Shown here piece by piece: positions 26,501 to 41,500 of a stretch of DNA of 64,000 nucleotides. Made by a program: the position numbers and the translations under genes. This DNA is from Onchocerca volvulus (Eukaryota > Nematoda > Chromadorea > Rhabditida > Onchocercidae): the NCBI GenBank assembly GCA_000499405.2, contig HG738137.1, forward strand, positions 9,127,609 through 9,191,608, written 5' to 3'. Each line of letters starts with the position of its first letter. The stretch's first letter is position 1. A model generated the notes under the pieces. The model was not told where the DNA came from and made no database searches. It saw nothing but the letters and a program-made list of their open reading frames with translations.

Positions 26501-29500
26501 TTTTTTAATTTGATTTTTTAAATTTTGATTGTTTGATCATTTTAAATTTTAACATTATTTTTTTGATCATTGTGATATTAGTAAAATTTCTGTAAATAAT
26601 AATAATACTAAATATGTTTATCTACAAAACAGTGCTATGATCGGAATTTTATATTTATATCAGAATTCATCGGGTTGTAAGAAAAGGTTGGAATTTCAAC
26701 TTTAATCTCATTTTATTTATGCTTCTTGTTTTAGAATTTTTCAAATTTTGTTCTTTCAGGCAAAAAGCCGGAAATGTAATCGGAAAAGTTGTCCGAAATG
26801 GGAAAAAGGTGTTTGGTCTTCGTGTTCCGTTACCTGTGGTAAAGGTTTTCGCATAAGACAGGTGATAAATTTGACAGAATAAAATTAAAAAATAAGACTT
26901 AATTTGCAAGTAAATTGATTAAAATTAAATAAACTGAAGTTGGAATAAATAATTTAAAAATATATTCAAGCAAATATATTCAAGCAAAATTTGATGAAAT
27001 AATTACAATATTCAAATATAATTATCTATTCTGGCGGAATATGGAAAGATGAGACGGAAAGATGGAATAAATTTAATTTTTTTTGATAAACAAGTAAATA
27101 AATATTGGTATTTGGTAATTAATTATAGCTATAATTAATGAATATGAATATAAAAATATATTTTATTCAAATTTCAATCATTTCAGGTTGAATGCAGGCA
27201 AGAAGGTGAACGAATCGATGATTTTGCATGCAAAAGTATTGATCGACCAGATGATGAACAGCCTTGTTTTACGGGTATAACCTGCCGGAATGAACTTGAC
27301 GACTGTTGGTTTTTCGCATTTTCCTGAAACTTAATGAATTTTAAGTATTTCAATCAATGCTAACACAATAACTGATTAATTTTTAAGCCGATTTAATAGA
27401 TATCATTAATTTTTTACATAATAATATTTACTAATTTGATAATCAATTAAAGCCAAACTTATAAACAAATTGTTTACTGTTTAAATATTTGTTTAAAAAT
27501 TGATTGATAAGCTGATTTAATATATACAACTACTTTTATATATACTAACATTTATCAATTTGATACTTTTACTATTCATTTAATTAAGAATTGATTGATT
27601 AAAATTTTAGGAAAGTTTATATTCGTAAAAATTAATATATTTTTGCACGCTATAATGAATGTATTCATTGAAATAATAATAATATTAGTAATAATATTAA
27701 TAATTAATAGCAACATTAATAATAATAATAATAAAATTAATAATATGAACTATTTTTATATGATAATATCGGCAGCTATTTCGGTATAAAACTGATTTTT
27801 AAAATACAATTTAAATTCAAATTAAAGTTTATCAGTATCTATATATTAAAATAAAATCGATAATGCGGTAAATAATTAGATCGTCACTGATGATAAATTT
27901 CCAATCCATTATTATTAATCATATTATGTCAAAATACTCTAAATATTTCAATTTGCATAACATATGCAAATATTAGAAGCAAGAATTTCAATAATTCTAA
28001 AATTATTCGTACTTATGATATTGAATAATTTTAAATTGAATATATGAAAAAAACCTAATTTGAATTTGAATTATCATGCAAAAGTCAATTTTAAAACGAA
28101 ATGAATATCGATATTATCATATGAAATAATTCATTTTATTAGATTTGCTAGAAAACAAAATTTTACTTAAAAATAAATTTAATATTATATGCATATTTTT
28201 TTAATTTGAACTAAAAAGATAATTCAATTGAGTGATAAACGTTTATAAAAGTTGTAAAATTAAGATTTCAAATTTAATTTAATGAAAATTCAATAAATTA
28301 TTTCATGTGCTTAAACTTGTATTATAATTATTATAAAAAAACTTCATGTAATATCACAGAGAAATGCTAAGTGCATTTATTCGCATATTTGCAAAATTTT
28401 TTTGAAAATATTACTGTGACAATTCCTGACCTTTTGTTATGTCACATTTCTTGACCTTTGGCTAACCTTTACGGATTTATTTTCTTGTTTCAAAAATTCT
28501 ATTCTTTTGCATTTTTGTTTTTTATTGAAATAATGCTTGATGCTTTCTTCATAATTTTCAAATTAAAATTATGCTATTATAGCAATTAATTAATTCCTTA
28601 AGTTCCCTTCAATAGATGGAAGTAAAAAATATAATTTTCCATAAACTAAAGAATGTATTATTGATTTTTTATTTTTTTTTTCATTTTTTTTATTTATTTC
28701 AAAAAATTTATTGAATGTTTTAAAAAAAAATAGCTGCTTAGAATTAAATTTTGCAGAATTTCAAAAATTTTTGTTTTTTTCAAAATGAACTTTCGAAAGA
28801 TTTTACGAAAAAAATTGCATTTAGAGAATTTCCATTTTTTAATATTTAATATGTGCATCTATTACTTAAAATGACAAAACAATGCAGAAACTATTTCAAG
28901 TATCTTTTTATTTCCATTTGAAAGAAAGAAAGAACGAAAAATAGGTTGAATTTAAAAAAAAAAAAAAAAAATGTAAAAGAATTCAGAAAAAAATGCATGA
29001 AAAAGATTATTGATAAGTAATGAAAGTACGATAGTTTCTGATTTATAAAAAAAATTATTTAAACAAAATAAATTTGAATGAAATATTTTTGAAAAGAGAA
29101 AAAAAGCTATTCATTTTAGAAAAAATTTCAAAAAGTTCCTTCACTCCCATTTAGCTTCATCCTATCATTAAATTCTCTAATAATGTATAATTGGAAATTT
29201 CTTTAGTATAAATTTTATCACTACTATCATTATTATCATTATCATCAATTATCAATTATTATCATTGTTATGAATAGTAAAACTTTTTCCTTTTTCGTTT
29301 AAATGAAATTATTGCTTAGGCGCGTATAAATAATCCTTTTGATAGGACAAAATATTAAATGAAAAAATCGGAAAATGTTTTAATTCATTAAGTTGCTAAT
29401 ATTTAACAAAAGTATATTAATTAAAAATTACTTTCACAATAATTTCTGTTTAAAGTTTAAAAAAAAAATTTCGTCGTCAAGGCTCGAAGTTTAATTTCGA

Positions 29501-32500
29501 AAAATAACCCGCCTAAAAGATTTACTACAATAATTGCCTTAACAAAGAAAAATGCATTTTTTATTTTCAATTTTGTATTAAAACTAAAATTAATAGTCTG
29601 TTATTAGTTTCTTAATTATTAATAAACAATAATTACTTTTTAATATTGTTAGAAATAAACTAAGCAAGACTTTTTTAATTTATTAATTTCCCAATCAATT
29701 ATTACGAGTAATTTCATTTTTCAATATTAGAAGCAATTGATAATATAAATAATCTATATATTGTCAATGCCCGATTTTTCTCTAAATTTTATTTTTTTTT
29801 CTTTTTTTTTGTTATGAATTTGAATTGGAATTTTTTAAAATTATTTAATTAATTTGTTAATTTAGAAATAATTAAATTTTATTTTCAGCAAGAGATGATT
29901 CGTCGGACGCTTTATTCGATCGTTTTCGGTAAGTCATTTGAATATATTCCCTGTAATTGTGTAATTAAATATATATTTAAACTTTCTTTGTTTCACCAAT
30001 TAAAATGTTAGTAAAATTTTAAAATACGAATATAGATATTTGAAATATTTTTAATATGAAAATAAATATCACAACAATTAATATTATAATTTAAGCAAAT
30101 GAAATTTCTGAAAATAATAATGCTATTATTCCAAAGTTTATCAAATTATCGATTATTGTAATAATCGATAAAATTATCTATGATACTTTTTTGACATCTT
30201 TAATTTTAAATTTATACTAGTAGTAGATAAAATTTATCATTGTATGAATCTCATTAAGATAATTAGCATAACTTTCCTCTCGTTAATATCTATTCATATT
30301 TTATGAATGTCTCAGAACTGATCTGCAACTAATTGATCAATTATTTGTACCTGATCTTTCTGGTTCACACCTGATTTAGGTTAATCATTCTTATCTAACT
30401 GATATGTCAATTAATTACACCTAAATTTAAAGCGTAACTCTCCTTACCTTAAATTAACCTTTAATTGATTTGTCGTTTGCTTATGCCTGATTTAGTATTC
30501 AATCTCTTTTTTAGACTATTTTTAATTAATTTCATATATAAAAGTTTTGTAATGCTTTTTTTATTAAATTTCTTAATTAAATATTTATCCATTCTTTAGT
30601 ATTTAGGAATCGAAAAAAATCGAGAAAGAAATTTATTTATCAAATTTTACTTTAACAAGTGAAATTCAAAATCTGACAATATTTCTCAAATTTGAACAAA
30701 TAATCTAAACATTTGTTAATCAATTTTTACTTCATTTGAATTCGAATCAGCATTTAATAAAAGAAGGAGTTCAATTTAATTATTAAGTATATCTTTAAAA
30801 TATGAACTGAAATAGTGGAATTTTAAGAAGTAAAATTATTTTGTGAAGGAAATGAAATTTAAAAAAAGCGAAATACATCATCAAATAATTTATTTCATAT
30901 TTATCGATATATTTAAACTTTTCAACAAATTTCATAATTAATTTTTAATTACATTTAAGATATATATTCAAGTTATCATATCAATCAACTGAACAAATAT
31001 TCCATTTTTTTTTATAAATTTTAATCCTTTTTATCTAATTCAATTTGTTCTTTCTAGCATTATTAACATTTCTATAGATTTATTTGGAATTTAAAATTTT
31101 CATATCTTCTTTTTTTGAAACAAAAACTTAAATTGGTTTGAACAGGAATTTCATATGAAATAATTGATTATTTTAAAAAAAAAAGTTAAACTTAAATTTC
31201 CATACAATAAAAAGCAACATTTTGCAAAAAACATTCCAAAATTTAAAATTTTAATAAAATTTTAGTAATAAATTTATCAAGCATTTGCAATGACATATAT
31301 CATATCTATTACTTTATCTTTTCAAATATCTTCTTTTACAATTATTATTTTCAATCTTTTTTTATTTTAATAGCTTAAAGTTCAATCATAAAAGGAAAAA
31401 TTCGGAATAACTGATAAATGATTTTCTTCTCCATTCTTGTTCATCCAAACGAATGTCAAATTTTCAAGCATTTTTCAAAATTTTAAGTTTTAGAAAAAAA
31501 GAAGAGAAGCGAATGAAAAAAAGTTTTCCAAAAACTTTTTTTTTCTTCTTTCCTCCTTGTCTAGACAAAGATATTCAACTAATACATCATATTTCCTAGC
31601 TTTTTCTTTTTTCCTCTTTTTTTTTTTTTGAAGTTTGCATTTTACAAAATTTTTCATTTCCATAAATTTATCATGCTATTTTTTTTATTTCTCACTAAAT
31701 ATTGATTGATTTTTTTGCAATTAATTTAGCATTATGTGTATTAAATGTGAGCATTTAATATGGAAATTAGTAGTTTATTCTTTCAAAACATTCAAATCGG
31801 ATTTCATCGTCAATATTTCATTTCCCTTGAGACATTTACAATATAAAAGTCAATTTTCTGAAATTCTTGTTTTGTTTTCAATTTTTGACGAATTATTACA
31901 CTTTTCAAATATTTTATAATTTTGAGAAATGGAAGGAAAAAGAAAGCAACTGAATTGATGGTTTATGCAAATTTTTGCATTCAAATTTTTTCAGATATAA
32001 ATTTGTTTTTGTTGATTATATGTGCCAGAAAAATGGATCAAATTATTCGGAAATCAAAAATTCTTTCTTTTCTTTTTTTTTTATGAAAATAATTTAAAAA
32101 CATTAATTCGTCATATAATAACTTATCAAATGACGATTATTTGATAATTTATTTCACAATGCAAAGTTTTCATTTCTATCTATAAATATAAGTTTGGGTT
32201 GAAAATTTTGAAATTTTTGGAATTCGTTAACTAAAAATCAGCTGAATGAGACGAACTATTGGAATTGATTCATTTTTCTGAGCATTTTTCAAATTTTATT
32301 ATCATTCATTACATATTGATTACTCAATTTCTCAATTAACTCAATTCGATGAACTCAATAACTGAATTAAATCTATAAGTTTACCTATTACTTACCGATC
32401 ATATTGTAATAAATTTTATCCAAATAAATTAATAAATTTTATGAAACAGAATAAGACAAATTCTTCTAAAATGCAAATCATTGTTGCAAACACATGATTT

Positions 32501-35500
32501 TCTGCTGAATTTACATCATAAAAGAAATCAAATTCAAATTTAATATTATTTCATATCCGGGATATCCGAAAGAAATACTATTATAATAAAGGATGAGCAG
32601 TGATAGAAAGCAAGATTTCATAAGTAAATGTGATCAATCATTATTCATTCCTGAGGTATAAATATATATCTAATTCAAATATTTGTCATAAATTTGTAAC
32701 TAATTTTAAGAATACACTCATCTGCATGCATATTTGCATGTATAACTAGTTGCATGCATGCAGATATGCTATGATTGAATACTTAATTCGATTTGAAGAA
32801 TTTGAAATTCGAAATTTCGAAAAGTTTGCAATTGGCGAATTTTAATTTTCTTCTTCCAAAGCATGTTAAATTGATGAAATTTTATTTAAAATAAATTTCA
32901 AATTATTAACACATTTCAATGTATAGTAGTCATTTCAAAATTTCCATTTCTTCATTTCTAATTAAAAAATTCATTATTGGAAGTTCTTTTTTTTTTGGCG
33001 AAATAAATAAGTTTATCTCAAACTTAAATTCCTTTTTTGTTCTGAAACTTTTGATTATTTCAATGAATTTGCATGGCATAGTGTATTTTTTTTTACTAAA
33101 ATAAATTCATATTAAAATTTTATTTTATTTATCAATTTCCAAAGAAATGAATTTATTTCTATTGAATTTAATGAATTATTATAATATGCTATTAAGATGC
33201 TAGATAAAAATGAAACAAGAAAAAATTAACTAATGTTTATAGCAAAAATTAAAAAATTAAAATTTTTTTTGTAATAAATTTAAATTCTAATATTTATGTT
33301 AAAAATTTAAACTTTTAATTGATTTTTACATATAATATATACATATTTCCGTGCCTTTTTTTTTTTGTTAAAAATGATAAGCTATCATATCAAATTTACT
33401 GTTTTTTTCTTTCTTTCTTCCTCTTTCGCTCATTTTTTCATTTTTTCCTTTTTTTTTTTGTTTTTTGATTAAATAATTATTTTTATTTGCATTCTTTAAA
33501 AATTTTCGATTCATTGCTTCCAAATCAAAAATTATGCATGTTATTCATTTTTGATAAAATGATAGATTTTAAATCCGCACAATCAATTTATTGATTAATC
33601 ATCAATCATTTGTGGCAATATTGTTGTTTATTCATTGGTTAGATTTATATATTTACATAATACTTTTACTACTACCACAAATTCCATAAATATATATCAC
33701 TGAAATGTTATCGTAATCCATGGTATTAAATTATGCTCGAAATTGAGATAGTTTTGGATTGCTAAATATTTCTTGCAAACTTCATCAATCATTTTGAAGT
33801 TTGCAATTTTCTTAAAAACGAAAATTTTTCTATCCCAAAATTTTCAACGAAACATCAATATAATAAAATAAATAGTAGTATAGTATTGATAGTTAGACTA
33901 GATGAAATAGAAAGACTTGAATTATAATGGGAAGAGATGAAATATGAGAGATTGAAATTTTGATAAAAATATCACGGAAACAAAGGAAATATACGAAGGA
34001 TTGAAAATTTTAATATAGAATAAAGGAATTTATTACAGGAAAGAAAAAAGTGGTGAAAATATGAATAGAATAGAGAAGAAGTATGAAAGATTAAAATTGA
34101 AAAGCGAAGAAATATGAGAGATTGAAATTTTGATATTGAATGAAAATGAAGTACCACAGGAAGATAAGAAATATGAAGGATTGAAATTTTGATGGAATAA
34201 AAGTTGAATTATCACGGGAATTATCACTACCACTGTTATTACTACTACTATTATTAGTCTTGAAAGAGTTGAAAGAGAAAAGATTGAAAATAAAGATTAA
34301 GATATTTGATAAAAGAGAAGAGAGAAAAGATCAAAAAGAAAGGTGAATATATTTGATAAAAAAAGGAAAAGGTTGAAAAGAAGGATGAATGATGAAGCAA
34401 TAGGTAGTCTATGCTGATGGTTGATCTAATCATCTTAGCTTCTTATCAAAAATTCTATTTAGTAAAAGAGGAAAGAGAAAAGAAGGAATATAAATGGAAA
34501 TGGGGAGAGAGAAAAGATTAAAAAGAAAGAATGAATACGTTTGATAAAAGAGAAAAAAAGATTGAGAAAAAAGATGAACATATTTGGTCAAAAAAAAAAA
34601 AAGGAAGAGAAAAGAATGGATATATTTGATAAAAGAGGAGAGAAAAAAGATTGAAAAGAAAGAATATATATTGTAAAAGATGAGAGAGAAAAGATTGAAA
34701 AGAAAAATGAATATATATGTGGTAATGCTCAGTAACAGTGGTACTCTTTTCCTATTTCTCTCATAATAATATCCATTTTATTATAATATTACTATTACTA
34801 TTAACATAGTAAAACTAGTAAAATAGAATGTAAAACCACGCCTTATTTGCATATATAACACTAACTTTTAGAATGGAAAATTTTCTCATAAATCATCACT
34901 CACTATATTGTATATGGCCCATCTATTGTTGGCTGGTTGATGGGTCACTTGGCTCTAATGTTAGCCAAGCCTTTTGAGCAATCATTCTTGAAAGCCTGGT
35001 CTTCTCCCAAAAGTCTTATCCCATTTTGAAATGATCATGAATTTTGGACAATTTGAACATTATCATACCGTAATCATGATATTATCACCTTTATTTGGAA
35101 TATGGACATTTATGGATTATGTCATTGCTGATGATAATTTGTTAGTTTTTCTCTTTCTTTTCCCTCTTTTTTCTTATTTTTAATACATTCTTTCTTTTAT
35201 AGAAAAAGATGGAATTATTTTATGAAATGAAATTAAAATTTAATATTTATTAATAAGAAAAACATAAAATAATTATTTTAATTCTAATAGAAAATTAAAA
35301 TTTAATAGTAATTTTAGTTTTTTTTTTTAAATAAAAAAGTTTTATCTTTTTTTTTGGAATATTTATTTTAGCAAAAATAATTATAACGATATATTATATT
35401 CACATAGTTGCATAAAGAGTAACATTCATATTTAAAAATATTAAAATATATATGTATTATTGTTAAACAAGTACACGTATTTGACACGTATTACACGTAG

Positions 35501-38500
35501 ATAATATGCATAATCGAACATCTCATTGTTTATCAGAAATCCGAATGTTTATTCAACATATATTTACATTAATTAGAATTGAGAAATTATAATTTTTATT
35601 GCTAAAAATATATTAATTATAAAATTGTGAATTTCATTGCATGAAAATATGATGGAATTTAAATATACATCTAAATATTTTTATTATTTTAATAATACAT
35701 GAATAAATATATAAACACTCACATATTTGATCGAAATTTTGATATATATTTATAATAATTATTAATTGAATACATATCTTTACTTAAAATTATTCGATCA
35801 AATTAATCGTTAATTATATTTCATTTATTCAGTTTTATCTATTTTTATCATTTTTTTCGCTTCATATTTCATCAAGTTATTTTATAAAATAAATTTTATC
35901 AAATATTTATATGAAATAAAGCGATCTGAAATACTTCAATTATTTGCTAAAATTAAATATGCAATTTTCTTTCTCGTAAGATTTGATGTAATTTTTAAAT
36001 GCCAGATTTCATTTTTTATTCTATGAAATTGCAAATTAAATTTTAATGATTAAAAAATGATTGAAAAAAAGGGAGGAGCAAATGGATTTTTATTCTAATA
36101 GAAATGTTAACTCAAATTTATAGAAATGTCATTAATTTAAATTATGCATACTTCTAACAAAATAGATTTAATATAAAATCAAATTATCACTCATTTTACA
36201 GCTGTTGAATTTTGAATTATATTTTCCATCAAACTTTACCCTTTCTTAGTTTTTTTTTTTTTTTTTTTAAATAATTCTATTTACAACGTCAAAAAAATTT
36301 TAACGAAAAATTTTCGTCGAATTTATTACCACAAATACTTGAATTCTTCAAAATCTTCCTTATTTCGTTAATCAGGCATAATTTTTGTAAAAGAATTAAA
36401 TAGTGAAAAAACATGCTTTAATAAATTTCAGATTAGAAATTTTAATTAAAAAAAAAAAAAGGCGATCTTAACTTGTCAGAAATCTAAAATTGATATCGTA
36501 TCACTGCTAGTGTATTAGACAAAATTAAAAAGCATAGTCGGATATTAGTGTTTTGAAATTTTCAAAGAAAATATCGAAAAGCTAATAGCAAATTTCAATC
36601 ATTTAGTAAATTTAATGATAATAATCAATTAATTAGAGCAATGAATAGAATTATCAGAGCCAAATTAGTACGAAAATAAGCCATCTTGAATAATATTAAT
36701 TTCTGGAAATTATTCTGTAATTTCAATCTAAATTAGGAAATGATATTTAAAAATAAATTATTCAAAACGAATATTAAATATCATATTTCATAGACGCATA
36801 AAAGAATACTTTATTTTGAAGAAATATTTTTGAATTAATTCAAAATTTGAAAACTTTAGCATGAAAATGCATAATTTAAATTATAATTTACATTTTGCAT
36901 AATTTGAATCTTCGAAGATAGATATGAATTTTCGGACAATTTAAAAGGGAAAAAGAGAGAGAGATCTTGTTGAAATTTCAAATTTTCTAACGACCACCAA
37001 AGGAGTAATTAGTGTTTGGCCAAGCGCAATTATCTATTGGAGTAGGCTTTCTTTTCTTTCAATTATTGGCCAAATATTTGTTGAAAATTTCATAAATTAA
37101 AATGAATCGAAGAAATGTTCGAAAAATTAAAATAATTCGAAGAAATAAAAGCAATTAATTTGTTTCTAAAAATCTGCTATGTGCAAAATTTTTAGAAATG
37201 AATTAATTGCTCTCATTAGCATAAAAAATTGATGTGTGAAATAATGAAGAATTAAAAAAAAAAAAAAAAAAGAGAGAAAATGTGAAATGAACAATTCATA
37301 AAATTTTTCCTTTTCTTTCTTTCTTTTCAATTTCAAAGAAATCTTTTTTTTGGATTTTAAATTTCATCAATCAATAATAAATTTTCTTACCAAAAAAAAA
37401 GGAAAATCAAATATTATTTGCTTAAAAAAAGGTTTTTTAGCGATATAATTTATTAGAAAGGGAAAATTTTATTAGCTTCATAAGACAATTATAATGATTA
37501 TATTCAAAAATTTCTAATAAAAAATTAGATTTTAGTTTAAAAAAATTTGAATTTTGATGCGAACTATTCTCGAAAGATTAAATATATGAAATTATTTGCA
37601 AATCTAATATTATTTTATTTGCAAAAAATGGTTTTTAATAAATAATTCAAAAATTTTGCAAATGAATTGTTCGACATTCTACTTAGTATAAAAATTAAAA
37701 TTAGATATTTTTTAGAAGAATTTGAAATTAAACGAGCCCTCTTACTTCATCACTGATAATTTAGCTAACAATTAATTCACTCGCACGAAAATATTGATTG
37801 ATAAGTTTTTTTATCATTCAAAAGTTCATTTCATTTGGATGACAATCGATTCACTTCAAAATTTCCCCAATATATTCAATATTCCTCGATTCCAGTAATA
37901 TTTATTAGATTCGGGACTGGTATTTCATTGTAATACAAGCAAATGAGCAAAGATCAACGATAACTTATCAGTGATAATACTTGGTATGCTGCTTTATATA
38001 ATAATCATACTTATCAGTGATAATACTTGGTATGCTGCTTTATATAATAATCATTTTTACTATTTATTTGTATTAATAATGTAATGGAAATTGAACAAAT
38101 CCATTTTTTTTTAAATGATTTTATTAGTTTGATAAATTTTGTTTTAATTTTTTTTTCGTCCAAAATTTTAAATTTAAAAAACTAAAATTAAGTTACAAAT
38201 AATTCAAGAAATGAAATATTTCATTTCTTACTTGCAGCAGAATTTTACAAGAATTTTTAATTCAATTCGTCATATAAAGTTTGAATTATTTTTCATTTCC
38301 GATTTCAAGTTATTTATTACATGTGGTAATAAGAATATGGAAAATAAATTTGAAATAAATTAGCATCGTAAACATATCTTAATATAGAATCACTGGCATT
38401 CAGTCATCTTATTTCAAAATTTTTAATTTTTTCATTTTATTTTATTTATTTATTTATTTTTTGGTTTTTGGAACCCAAAATTTTTCAATTAAAATTATGC

Positions 38501-41500
38501 AAGAGTATTTTTTAAAACCATGTGAGTTAAAATTGAAAATGTAAAATTTTTTAAAATTTCTATAAATCCTGCAAAAAATTCTTGTAAATTAATTTAAAAA
38601 AAAAGAGTATATATGATAATTAATTATTTCAAAATGATTGTTTGATAATTAAATAAGTAAATTCTTTTGTAATGATTAAAATTTCATATTAAATTCCGTA
38701 TTAAATCAAACATTTCATATATAAATATTCATAATTTTCTCGTTTTTTAAAATTTATTTCATTTTAATCGACTTAAGATGGACTTTTATCGTTCAAATCA
38801 ATGAATTGTTGTATATGATCATTGTAATTTTTTAATTACCTTGTTGTATTTATTCATTTCAAAAATTAATTTTTACAAATAAAAAATTAATTAATTAGAA
38901 AAATTTAATTTCTTTTATTTAGCTTTATCGCTCAAGCACCATTTACCACTGCCTGGAATGATAAGCAACATTTTCAACGTGATGGATTCGCTTCTTCAAC
39001 ATTTGACGTAGACGGCGATCCTGGTGTTGGTTCTGGTTCCTTTGGTATCGGTGGTAGCGGTAGCAATGGTATCATTGGAACACAACCGCGGTAATTTGCT
39101 CTTTCTCAATTATTTCGTTCATTAATTAAACAATACAATTAATTAAATTCTACTTTATAATTATTGTTAATTAAACTATAAAATTATTAATAATAAACAG
39201 GAAAGTTTTTGGTAAATTATAAAAAATTTGAAATATTTCCCTAAATATTAAAATAAATGAATAAATAAAATTTTGCACAATTGAAAATGGTAATTAAATA
39301 CTTGAAATTCATTATCAAATAGTTGAATTTTTTAAAATAAACTAGAAATTCGAAAAAAAATAAATTTTGCATAAATAAAAATTAGAACAGAATATTTAGA
39401 ATTTATTAGTGTGCAAATAAATTTGCTTTCTTTAATAAATTAAAGCAATTAAATATTCAAATACTGATAATTACAGTAAAAAATCAAATACCAATATTTT
39501 TTTTTGAATAGTAATAATTTCGAAATTATTTTTGTATTAAAAAAAATCTAATTTCAAGAAATAAAAGAAAAACTTCATAATTTAATAAAAGTTTATTGAA
39601 AGAAAAAAAATGGAATTTCCATTAACATAAATTTTATTCCTTTAAATCATAAAACTTTGTAATAATTTTTTAATGATTTCAATTAAATTTTCATAAAAAT
39701 AATTGAAGGAATGAATTTATTTTTTAATAAAAAAACTTTTAATGAAAGTTTGCAAAATTTTCTGCAAAATAAAAATTTGAAATTATTTATAATTTAGAAA
39801 GTAGAAATTCCGCTGTCATTACTGTAATTTTAATTTTTTTCCTCCTTCTTTCTATTCTTTCTGAATTTTCTTTTTAATTTTTTTTTTTATTAAGGAATTA
39901 ATCAATTAATCAAGGGATAAAAAAAAGCTAATAAAATTACGTATAATTAAGTGATTTAATACGAATTCCCGTCATTTCACTAAAATATTGATTAATCGAT
40001 GAAATTATAGAGAAAAAGGTTTAATGAAATAAAATTTGATTAAATTATTTAGCAAAATCGATTTCCTGAAACTCTCCTACTTCTCACTTTCAATCAATTT
40101 ATAAATAAATATTAAAATTGCTCGAAAAAATGATTGAAATTTACAGATTTTTTCCGGGTCAATGGGGTCAATGTTCAACAACGTGTGGTCCAGGCGTAGC
40201 TACACGTACGGTTGAATGTATAGCTATGCAAGGAATAACCTCAAATATTATTAAACTACCAGATTATGAATGTGAAGGTTAGAAATAATTCAATTTTTAA
40301 TTCATTTTTTTTTTTGTTTTGAAAATTAAAATTTAAAAAAATTAAAACTTTTTAAATGCAAATAATGAATAATATATATATTAATTTTATCAAATGAATG
40401 TAAAATTTTTAAGGTTCACCAAAACCAAATGTATTTCAACCTTGTCAGGTGCAACCTTGTACCTTAAATGAAGCAGGTAATGATGATATACCTGTACGTG
40501 AACGATCATTAACGCCAACACGTTCCTTCAAATGGGATTACAGTGATTGGACAGCTTGTTCTGCTTCATGTCTTGGTGGTATCATATCATTTTATCTCAA
40601 TTTCAATTACAAACTTGAAAATTTGTAAGCTTAATTAATTACCAAAGTTTAAATTTCATAATTGTAATCAATAATTTGATTATCAGATATGATAAAATTA
40701 ATATAATAACTTGATTTAATTTTTAAAAGATAAAAAAAAGCACTTATAAGAAATCATGTACTGGTAGTTGATGATATTTGTAGAAAATTGATATAACTTT
40801 TAAAATTTTTCATTAAATAAAAAATAATCACTGACAAGAAATAAGATAGTAGTTGATAGGAAATTATTTTTGTGAGTAATAATGATATTCCTATAAGGTT
40901 AACATAGTTGTATAATTTTTAACAAAAAAGCGATCATTGATAAGAAACTAATCTCGTAATTAACCGAAAACTAGTTCTGTAAGTGATAAAATTAGCATAG
41001 GATTGAAATAAATTATAATTAAAATGGTTTATAAATGGATTCCTACTGATAAGAAATCAGATTATTAATTGGCTTGTGAATGATTTGTTATAAAAAATTA
41101 ATATAGTGTCACAATTTTTTAAAAGATTGATGACGGATAATATACGTCAGTTTTGATAAGAAATCAGACTGATAATTGATCTATAAATGATTTATTGTAA
41201 AAGACTAATATGGCTTATATGATTTTTATTAATTGAAACGGGTGAAATATGCATATAAGCAATCAGACTGATGATTGATTCTTAGTGATCATAGATGATA
41301 TATTTAAATTTACAGATATTGAAAATTTTAAAATCTGAAATTCCTTTGAAGATTTAAAAATCATCTGTAAATTTGATATTGTCATATTAATATCACTTAT
41401 TAGAGTTTGTCAGTTGATGACACACTATTTAAATTTATAATTGCGACTTTAGGTAAACAACGTTCAACTCTTAAATGTGTCGACGTGAAACGACGTACGG

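Larger units (their letters stand above)
29929..38922. other. intron 10 (9.0 kb)
   Basis: Largest intron. Contains weak repeats at 30300-30490, a 12-bp hairpin at 32720-32765, a purine-strand tandem array at 33900-34720, a G+C-richer block with two adjacent hairpins at 34915-34969 and a perfect 46-bp duplication at 37963-38054. No coding exon seen. Confidence 0.6.
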
